Source: Lachnospiraceae bacterium
GTDB taxonomy: Bacteria; Bacillota; Clostridia; Lachnospirales; Lachnospiraceae
Direction of reading: 5' to 3'
Length of the DNA stretch: 6,836 nucleotides
Assembly (NCBI GenBank): GCA_009774375.1
Contig: VSNO01000200.1
Span: forward strand, 1 to 6,836
The translations under genes and the position numbers were made by a program. The notes beneath the pieces are model-generated. The model made no database searches. It saw only the letters and a list, made by a program, of their open reading frames with translations, and was not told the DNA's origin. Shown here one piece after another: positions 1-5,250 of this stretch; positions within the stretch are counted from its first letter, which is position 1; each line of letters opens with the position of its first letter.

Positions 1-1
1 G

Positions 2-18
2 CATTGCCTCCTTCCTCC
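2..18 (-). promoter_or_regulatory. Possible ribosome binding site and start codon of a divergent gene leaving the window
   Basis: Read on the minus strand, positions 19 to 1 give CGGAGGAAGGAGGCAATGC. A GGAGG (complement of 14-18) lies 9 bases before an ATG at 4..2, and a second GGAGG (complement of 7-11) lies only 2 bases before it. This is an excellent Firmicutes-type translation start pointing out of the left edge. Only the start codon and one further base are in the window, so nothing can be said about the product. It could be a chance purine-rich run. If it is real, the region up to 485 is a divergent intergenic region. Confidence 0.4.
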
Positions 19-43
19 GCCTTGTCCTGTCACAAATATCAGG

Positions 44-60
44 CACTGTTTTTCACTGTT
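44..60. repeat. Tandem CACTGTT direct repeat, 10-bp period
   Basis: CACTGTT occurs at 44-50 and again at 54-60, separated by TTT. The 10-bp spacing places both copies on the same face of the helix, an arrangement used by regulators that bind direct repeats, including many AraC-type proteins. It lies just upstream of the possible minus-strand start at the left edge. The copies are short, so coincidence is quite possible. Confidence 0.35.
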
Positions 61-190
61 ATTTAGGCAACGCTGTACTAGAGACTCAGGATATTTGATG
101 AACAGGGAAGTTGAATCACTTTAAAAGGTATGAAAGACTCATAATAATGAGGGATATGATATTTAGTTTGATGGGTTTCAATGAGAAATC

Positions 191-218
191 TGTTTTATAA
201 AATAAAATGAAATATAAT
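191..218 (+). promoter_or_regulatory. Candidate promoter for the GH115 operon
   Basis: A perfect -10 hexamer TATAAT sits at 213-218 in a very AT-rich stretch. The best -35 at suitable spacing is TGTTTT (191-196, 16-base spacer), which matches TTGACA poorly, so the promoter would be weak or activator-dependent. Activator dependence would fit an operon containing an AraC-type regulator, but that is an inference. Transcription would begin near 225 and give a leader of about 260 bases before the GH115 start. AT-rich DNA yields such hexamers by chance, so confidence is limited. Confidence 0.35.
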
Positions 219-250
219 AGTTTCTATAAAATTCAGATAAGACAATAGAA

Positions 251-472
251 ATGGTATGTTTATATGGGAAAGCGCTTTATAGAATAGCTTTGGTTCATGG
301 TGGCCCGGGAGCAATAGGCTCATTAAAGGGGCTTGATTCACCGTTACAGCTGCATCCAGAACCTGATGATTCTGGTTGTGGCTCACTCACGAAGGAACGT
401 TTTGGTTATACATGGATTCTTACATGTCCAGATACGGCTAAACTACCGACAGAAATAAAAATACTTATTTAA
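251..472 (+). pseudogene. Short frame with alpha/beta-hydrolase-like N-terminus, probable gene remnant
   Basis: The 73-residue frame begins MVCLYGKALYRIALVHGGPG. Residues 10-27 (YRIALVHGGPGAIGSLKG) resemble the first beta strand and the HGGPG oxyanion-hole motif near the N-terminus of alpha/beta hydrolases. After about residue 28 (near position 335) the likeness is lost, and the rest (residues 29-73) is unrecognised. There is no nucleophile elbow (GxSxG), and a full hydrolase would need over 200 residues. No good ribosome binding site precedes the ATG. The likeliest reading is the 5' stub of a decayed or deleted hydrolase gene, with its tail formed by unrelated leader DNA. A genuine small protein or pure chance cannot be excluded. 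The GH115 gene starts 13 bases after its stop. Confidence 0.3.
267..280. promoter_or_regulatory. Possible cre / LacI-family operator
   Basis: GGAAAGCGCTTTAT contains the perfect 10-bp palindrome AAAGCGCTTT (269-278) with the central CG typical of LacI/GalR-family operators. It matches the idealised CcpA site TGAAAGCGCTTTCA at 11 of 14 positions. It would lie about 40-55 bases downstream of a start from the TATAAT at 213-218, a position where CcpA can block elongation. The caution is that the same bases encode Gly-Lys-Ala-Leu in the hydrolase-like remnant, so the palindrome may be leftover coding sequence. Confidence 0.4.
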
Positions 473-477
473 AAGGA
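473..477 (+). promoter_or_regulatory. Ribosome binding site of the GH115 gene
   Basis: AAGGA lies 8 bases before the ATG at 486, which is good spacing. It supports that start, and no later in-frame ATG would leave the N-terminal domain intact. Confidence 0.7.
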
Positions 478-485
478 ATAGCAGT

Positions 486-3389
486 ATGAAATTATATTCG
501 GAAAAAGGAACGACTCCCATATTAGTGGAGAAAGGATGCCATGAGGGTGTACGACGTATTGCAGACACATTAGCTGAGGATTTTAAGAAAGTAACAGGTA
601 TAAAGCCAGAATGTGTTTCGGAGCTTGATATAGATGAAGGCGGTATCACCCAGGTTATATTATGTGCTACGACAGGCAGGAGCAGCCTGCTTGACGAGAT
701 GGAACAGGCAGGAAAGATTGACTTGGAAGTAATCAATGGAAAGTTTGAAGTTTTTCAGATAAAGATAGTGAAAAAGCCATTTAAAAATATAGAACAGGCG
801 CTTGTAATCTGTGGAAGCGATAAACGGGGAACGATCTATGGCATGTTTACTTTATCTGAATATATTGGGGTGTCTCCACTGTGTTATTGGGGTGATGTGC
901 CGCCGGTAAAGAAGGATCGGATTGTTATTCATGAGGATATCGAACAGGTTTCTAAGGAGCCGAGTGTCAGATATAGAGGTTTTTTTATCAATGATGAGTG
1001 GCCCTGTTTCGGAAACTGGACATGTTCGCATTTTGGAGGGTTTAACACAAAAGTATACAAGGAGATTTTTGAATTTCTCCTTCGTATCAAGGGTAATTAT
1101 CTCTGGCCTGCCATGTGGAGCGCTTCGTTTCCGCTGGATGGACCAGGAAATGCCAATGAAGTGCTTGCTGGCGTGTACGGTATCATTATAGGATATTCTC
1201 ATCATGAGCCTTGTCTTAGAGCCAGCGAGGAATGGGATAAGGTCAAAGGAGATGGCTCTGAATATGGAAGTGAATGGAATTTTTATACGAATGAGAGTGG
1301 ACTCTTAAAATATTGGGAGGACGCACTGAAAAGAAGCGGGAAATATGAAAATGTGATAACCATTGGGATGCGTGGAGAACGCGATACCTCCATGCTGGGC
1401 GAAAAAGCAACAATAGCAGAGAATATCTGTCTTTTGAAAGATATCATAAAAAAACAAAAGATGCTTATTGCAGAACAGGTTCAGGGAGATCCCCCTCTTT
1501 TGTTAGTATTATATAAAGAAGTTGAACAATACTTTTATGGAAGTGAGCTAATAGCAGGGTTAAAAGATTGGAAAGAGCTGGATGGCGTCATCTGTATGCT
1601 CTGTGAGGATAATTTTGGGCATATGCGCACCTTGCCTGCGGAACAGATCAGAAATCGTAACGGGGGATGGGGCATGTATTACCACCTTGATTATCATGGT
1701 GAACCGGTATCATACGAGTGGGTTGACTCGACTCCGCTATCTAAGATATGGGAGCAGATGTGTATGGCATACGAGTATGGCATACAGGATGCATGGATTG
1801 TGAACGCAGGAGATTTAAAACTTCATGAAGTGCCGATTACGTATTTTATGGCACTGGCATATGACTATGATAAATGGGGATATGGCAATAGGGAAAGTTA
1901 TCTGGAATTTACTGCGGAATGGGCAGGAAAAAGCTTTCCTGATGCTTCAGTGGAATTACAAAAGGACATCGCATATGTATTTACGGAGTATGTGGATATC
2001 AATAATATGCGCAGGCCGGAATCATTGCATGAAGGAATCTATCATCCGTGTAATTATGGAGAAACGGACAGAATGCTCGAGCGGGCAAAGAAGGTGGAGC
2101 TTACATCCGTAAGCATTTTAGAGAAGCTGTCGGAACCTGAGCGGATGGCATATTATAGTATGGTCCATTTTGCTGCAATGGCAAGTATGAATTTGCTGAA
2201 GATGCATCTGTATTCAGGAAAGAATACGCATTATGCAAAACAGGGAAGACAGATTGCGAATGTTTTTGGAGATCTGACCAGGGAGTGCATACATAGGGAC
2301 AGGAAACTTGCAGAAGAATTTGCAGTGTTCAATAATCAAAAATGGAATGGCATGCAGCTGGCACAGCATATAGGTTTTACAAAGTGGAATGAGGATGGAT
2401 ATCAGTATCCTTTGATATGCAGTGTGGAACCAGTGCATAAACCGCGTATGTCTGTATCAAGGAACGATTCAGATGAATATGCATGCAAAAACTATGGGAA
2501 TCCTATGGTAATTGAGATCGATGACTTTATGTACGCGGGTTCAGAGGAGGTCGTACTTGAGATCGCAAATGATGGGACAGGAATGCTGCACTATCACATA
2601 TCGGCATTAAATGGCATAGTGCCAGATTGGATAATGCTGTCATCAACCGAAGGGGATGTAGCTGTTCAGGAGGATATTTCCATAAAATGTATCAAGGAAA
2701 AGCTGACAGAAAAAAGGGAATCCATAGAGCTGTTGATCGAGGATGACGAGACAAGTGTTATTGTGCATATATCAGCCAGGAATCCAGAAACCAGGGGATT
2801 GCCTGATATGACATTTTTGCCGTCTAAGCACGGGATTGTAATAGGTGCAGAGCATTTTGCAGAGAAAATGGATCTAAAAAATGGTGCGTTTGCTATTATA
2901 GATAGATATGGAAAATACAGTGCAGGTGTGAAGGTATTTCCAAGCACGGCGGTGTTTGCCATAGATGCGGATAAGCCTGAACTGACGTACAGATTTTTCA
3001 TAGAAGAGGCAGGGAATTACAGGGTGGAGATACTTACTGCGCCGACGAATGCGGTCGTTCATGATCATAGCGTTCATCTGATGCTGGATAACCATAATGG
3101 AGACAGGGTCCCATTGGAACTGATCCCATCGGATTTCAGAGGTGGAGACAGAAGTGATGCCAGATGGGCGGTGGGAGTTTTGGATCAGATCCGGATCAGC
3201 AGTGCGGTTCTTCCTTTTAAAAAAGGAGTGCAGGAACTTTCAGTCGGAGCTATGGAAGCTGGTGTTGTATTAGAGCGAATCAGGATTTTTCATGCAAACA
3301 GTAAGATAGAAGATGCATATCTTGGGCCAGAGGAATCTGTGTGGGTAAAAGATACATTTGAGACTAAAGAGATCGTTTTCAGGAGGTAA
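486..3389 (+). CDS. GH115 xylan alpha-1,2-glucuronidase, cytoplasmic
   Basis: The 967-residue protein matches glycoside hydrolase family 115, which removes (4-O-methyl-)D-glucuronic acid alpha-1,2-linked to xylose in glucuronoxylan and its fragments. Residues 1-150 form the N-terminal domain, ending in the hallmark GSDKRGTIYGMFTLSEYIGV (110-129) and YWGDVPP. The catalytic core (about 160-500) carries RYRGFFINDEW (162-172), YLWPAMW (205-211), HHEP (239-242), TIGMRGERD (292-300), CEDNFGHMRTLP (373-384), NGGWGMYYHLDYHG (392-405) and NAGDLKLHE (440-448). Conserved acidic residues such as D170, E241, E374 and D443 are candidates for the active site. A mainly helical region (about 485-640) follows, then a beta-rich Ig/BACON-like stretch (about 670-765), then a GH115 C-terminal-type beta domain (about 785-955). 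The N-terminus MKLYSEKGTT has no signal peptide, so the enzyme probably acts in the cytoplasm on imported oligosaccharides. Length is normal for the family. The stop overlaps the next gene by one base. Exact substrate is inferred. Confidence 0.93.
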   Translation: MKLYSEKGTTPILVEKGCHEGVRRIADTLAEDFKKVTGIKPECVSELDIDEGGITQVILCATTGRSSLLDEMEQAGKIDLEVINGKFEVFQIKIVKKPFKNIEQALVICGSDKRGTIYGMFTLSEYIGVSPLCYWGDVPPVKKDRIVIHEDIEQVSKEPSVRYRGFFINDEWPCFGNWTCSHFGGFNTKVYKEIFEFLLRIKGNYLWPAMWSASFPLDGPGNANEVLAGVYGIIIGYSHHEPCLRASEEWDKVKGDGSEYGSEWNFYTNESGLLKYWEDALKRSGKYENVITIGMRGERDTSMLGEKATIAENICLLKDIIKKQKMLIAEQVQGDPPLLLVLYKEVEQYFYGSELIAGLKDWKELDGVICMLCEDNFGHMRTLPAEQIRNRNGGWGMYYHLDYHGEPVSYEWVDSTPLSKIWEQMCMAYEYGIQDAWIVNAGDLKLHEVPITYFMALAYDYDKWGYGNRESYLEFTAEWAGKSFPDASVELQKDIAYVFTEYVDINNMRRPESLHEGIYHPCNYGETDRMLERAKKVELTSVSILEKLSEPERMAYYSMVHFAAMASMNLLKMHLYSGKNTHYAKQGRQIANVFGDLTRECIHRDRKLAEEFAVFNNQKWNGMQLAQHIGFTKWNEDGYQYPLICSVEPVHKPRMSVSRNDSDEYACKNYGNPMVIEIDDFMYAGSEEVVLEIANDGTGMLHYHISALNGIVPDWIMLSSTEGDVAVQEDISIKCIKEKLTEKRESIELLIEDDETSVIVHISARNPETRGLPDMTFLPSKHGIVIGAEHFAEKMDLKNGAFAIIDRYGKYSAGVKVFPSTAVFAIDADKPELTYRFFIEEAGNYRVEILTAPTNAVVHDHSVHLMLDNHNGDRVPLELIPSDFRGGDRSDARWAVGVLDQIRISSAVLPFKKGVQELSVGAMEAGVVLERIRIFHANSKIEDAYLGPEESVWVKDTFETKEIVFRR

Positions 3390-3391
3390 TG
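3382..3391 (+). promoter_or_regulatory. GGAGG and overlapping stop/start (TAATG) coupling GH115 to the kinase
   Basis: The last two Arg codons of GH115 carry GGAGG (3382-3386). The GH115 stop TAA (3387-3389) shares its last A with an ATG at 3389-3391, giving TAATG. Such junctions normally support translational coupling. The GGAGG is only 2 bases from this ATG, which is closer than usual, so terminating ribosomes rather than fresh binding may drive initiation here, or the true start may be further in. Confidence 0.6.
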
Positions 3392-5230
3392 AATGCAGAT
3401 AAAACGCTAAGGGATGGAGGTAATATTTCCTTGAATACAGCACAAAGAGACAACATAGATGCCCGAAGGCAGAAAGTAGCATATAAGTTTAAACAGTATA
3501 TGAATAATATTTCGCTCAGCAGAAAGCTGACCCTGTTATATGTATGCTGTGTGCTGCTGCCTCTGGTGGTCACGGACAGCGTTGTCTTGTATATCGTGGT
3601 GAATAATCAGCACACAAAGCAGCAACATGCCATGGAGAATACAGCCAGCGCCATACAGTACAGTCTGACGAACAGTATTGAGTATGCGGCTGCCACGGCA
3701 AAACAGATCTATATGAACGAGTATATTGAGCGATACCTGAATCGTGAGTATGAAGGGCCTCTTGCGTATGTCGAGGCGTATCAGGATTTTATAAAAACGA
3801 CGCTGTTCAAAGGCGGCGCCGGGATGGATAACTCGATCATCACAATGTATGCGGACAACCCCACGATTGTAAATGGAGGCGAATTTTCCCGACTGTCAGC
3901 TATAGAGAATACGGACTGGTATCGGACTTTTGAGGAGTCAGGGCGGGATACGATGCTGTATTTTTATTATGATAATGAAAAGAGTCCGGTGGTTGAGGCG
4001 AAACGAAAAGTTTTATTTTTAAAGCGGCTTGATTTTTTCGGCGGGCACAGATATGAGAAATTCTTAAAAATAGAACTCGATTACAGTAATATGGTACGAG
4101 GACTCGTAAAGCTGGGATATGAATTTCCGGTGTATGTCTGTCAGGGAGACAGGGTGCTGCTGGCCAATGATGGTCATAGCAGTGTCAATCAGAATTTTGA
4201 TCTGTTTACGATGGAACATAAGGCTGGTGTGAGCAAGGAGATGAGTTTATACGGCAGTGAGCTGCAGATCTATATTCTGGAACCGGAGACGGATGTGGTC
4301 AGGGAGCTCTGGGATAATATGCCATTTATTGCATTACTGATATTGACAAATGCAATCCTGCCATGGAGGCTTATGAAGGAGCTGAACCGTTCTCTTACAG
4401 TGAGGATCGAGCAGTTAAGCCAGGTGTTTGACAAAGTGGAAGATGAGGAGCTCAGCCGGATTGACGAGATCAGCGGCAGTGATGAGATTGGCCGACTTAT
4501 GCAGAATTATAACAGGATGGCAGAGCGGACGAATGACCTGATACAGACGGTCTACAAAGACCGCATTAAGCAGCAGGAAATGGATATCGCGAGGCAGAGT
4601 GCGGAGCTTTTGGCGCTTCACAGCCAGATCAATCCTCATTTTCTTTTTAATGCACTCGAAACCATACGGATGCATTGTGTCCTTCGAAGTGAGCCCGAGA
4701 TTGCCAGAATGGTGGAGATGCTTGCCGTTATGGAGCGTCAAAATGTGGAATGGTCGACAGATACTGTAGAAGTCGGCAGAGAAATGGAGTTTGTGGAGGC
4801 GTATCTTGGTCTGCAGAAATACCGGTTTGGAGACAGGCTGTCATATGACATTGATGTGGAGAAGAAATGTCTGAACATTGAGATCCCTAAACTTTCGGTG
4901 GTGACTTTTGTGGAAAATGCGTGTATCCACGGGATTGAGAACAAAACAACACAGGGATGGATTTTTGTGCGCATATATATCGAAAAGGAAGAGCTCTGCA
5001 TAGAGGTAGAGGACACTGGCAACGGTATGGAGGAGAGCGAACATCAAAGACTTCTCGATCTGATGCGGGGTGCGAGCATTGACCGGCTTAAGGAGAAGGG
5101 AAGAGTAGGTATACTCAATGCCTGCCTGCGCCTGAAGATGGTGACAGACAATCAGGTGAAGTTTGCACTGGAAAGCGAGAAGGGTGTTGGAACGATGATA
5201 CAGATCCGGATGCCATATGATCAAAAATAA
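3389..5230 (+). CDS. Sensor histidine kinase, YesM type
   Basis: This 613-residue membrane kinase senses an extracellular signal and passes phosphate to its partner regulator. A hydrophobic helix at about 47-71 is followed by an outside sensor region of about 240 residues (72-308, dCache-like in style), a short second helix at about 311-326, and a HAMP-like linker at about 327-385. A coiled segment leads to the His_kinase domain with QINPHFLFN (413-421), where H417 is the expected phosphoacceptor. The ATPase domain shows the N box FVENACIHG (507-515, N510), the G1 box EDTGNGM (541-547) and a G2 box GRVGILN (571-577). The family (YesM/LytS-like) typically controls sugar uptake genes with YesN-type regulators, which fits the gene 20 bases downstream. 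The start is uncertain: ATG 3389 is coupled to GH115, TTG 3431 (residue 15) has a better-spaced GGAGG, and ATG 3500 (residue 38) would still precede the first helix. Ligand identity is inferred from the GH115 neighbour. Confidence 0.93.
   Translation: MNADKTLRDGGNISLNTAQRDNIDARRQKVAYKFKQYMNNISLSRKLTLLYVCCVLLPLVVTDSVVLYIVVNNQHTKQQHAMENTASAIQYSLTNSIEYAAATAKQIYMNEYIERYLNREYEGPLAYVEAYQDFIKTTLFKGGAGMDNSIITMYADNPTIVNGGEFSRLSAIENTDWYRTFEESGRDTMLYFYYDNEKSPVVEAKRKVLFLKRLDFFGGHRYEKFLKIELDYSNMVRGLVKLGYEFPVYVCQGDRVLLANDGHSSVNQNFDLFTMEHKAGVSKEMSLYGSELQIYILEPETDVVRELWDNMPFIALLILTNAILPWRLMKELNRSLTVRIEQLSQVFDKVEDEELSRIDEISGSDEIGRLMQNYNRMAERTNDLIQTVYKDRIKQQEMDIARQSAELLALHSQINPHFLFNALETIRMHCVLRSEPEIARMVEMLAVMERQNVEWSTDTVEVGREMEFVEAYLGLQKYRFGDRLSYDIDVEKKCLNIEIPKLSVVTFVENACIHGIENKTTQGWIFVRIYIEKEELCIEVEDTGNGMEESEHQRLLDLMRGASIDRLKEKGRVGILNACLRLKMVTDNQVKFALESEKGVGTMIQIRMPYDQK
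3416..3433 (+). promoter_or_regulatory. Alternative ribosome binding site and TTG start for the kinase
   Basis: GGAGG at 3416-3420 is followed by a 10-base spacer and an in-frame TTG at 3431-3433 (residue 15 of the longer form). The spacing is better than for the ATG at 3389. The 14 residues lost are polar and lie before the first membrane helix, so either form would be functional. TTG is a less frequent start codon, which leaves the choice open. Confidence 0.35.
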
Positions 5231-5233
5231 TTT

Positions 5234-5240
5234 GGAAGGG
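5234..5240 (+). promoter_or_regulatory. Ribosome binding site of the response regulator
   Basis: GGAAGGG lies 10 bases before the ATG at 5251. A second, closer purine run GGTGA (5244-5248) is only 2 bases away. An in-frame GTG at 5245 could also be used (2 extra residues), but the ATG gives the usual family start MLRVLLVDDE. Confidence 0.55.
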
Positions 5241-5250
5241 TTTGGTGAAT

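Larger units (their letters stand above)
5..485. other. Leader / intergenic region upstream of the GH115 operon
   Basis: These roughly 480 bases contain no convincing intact gene. All three forward frames hit stops within the first 120 bases, and none of those peptides resembles a known protein. The stretch from about 120 to 250 is strongly AT-rich and is the likeliest place for a promoter. Small elements seen here are a CACTGTT direct repeat (44-60), a CTCAT/ATGAG inverted repeat (138-151), a TATAAT (213-218), an AAAGCGCTTT palindrome (269-278), and a CCAGAA/TTCTGG inverted repeat (356-375). A reading frame at 251-472 begins like an alpha/beta hydrolase. No terminator-like GC-rich hairpin followed by a T run was found. 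Confidence 0.6.

Noticed and set aside
356..375. CCAGAA / TTCTGG inverted repeat with 8-base loop as a terminator or riboswitch stem
   Set aside because: The stem is only 6 bp, is not followed by a T run, and no larger conserved RNA structure could be built around it by eye.
852..1205. Minus-strand frame of 117 residues and overlapping plus-strand frame at 922-1191
   Set aside because: Both fall in the highly conserved GH115 catalytic core in other frames and have no independent support.
1762..1785. Direct repeat GTATGGCATAC (1762-1772 and 1775-1785)
   Set aside because: It is inside the GH115 core, where it encodes parts of MAYEYGIQ in two different frames. The offset is 13 bases and there is no sign of a mobile or regulatory repeat.
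5231..5250. Gap between kinase and regulator as a place for a terminator or separate promoter
   Set aside because: It is only 20 bases, contains the ribosome binding site, and shows no hairpin or promoter hexamers.
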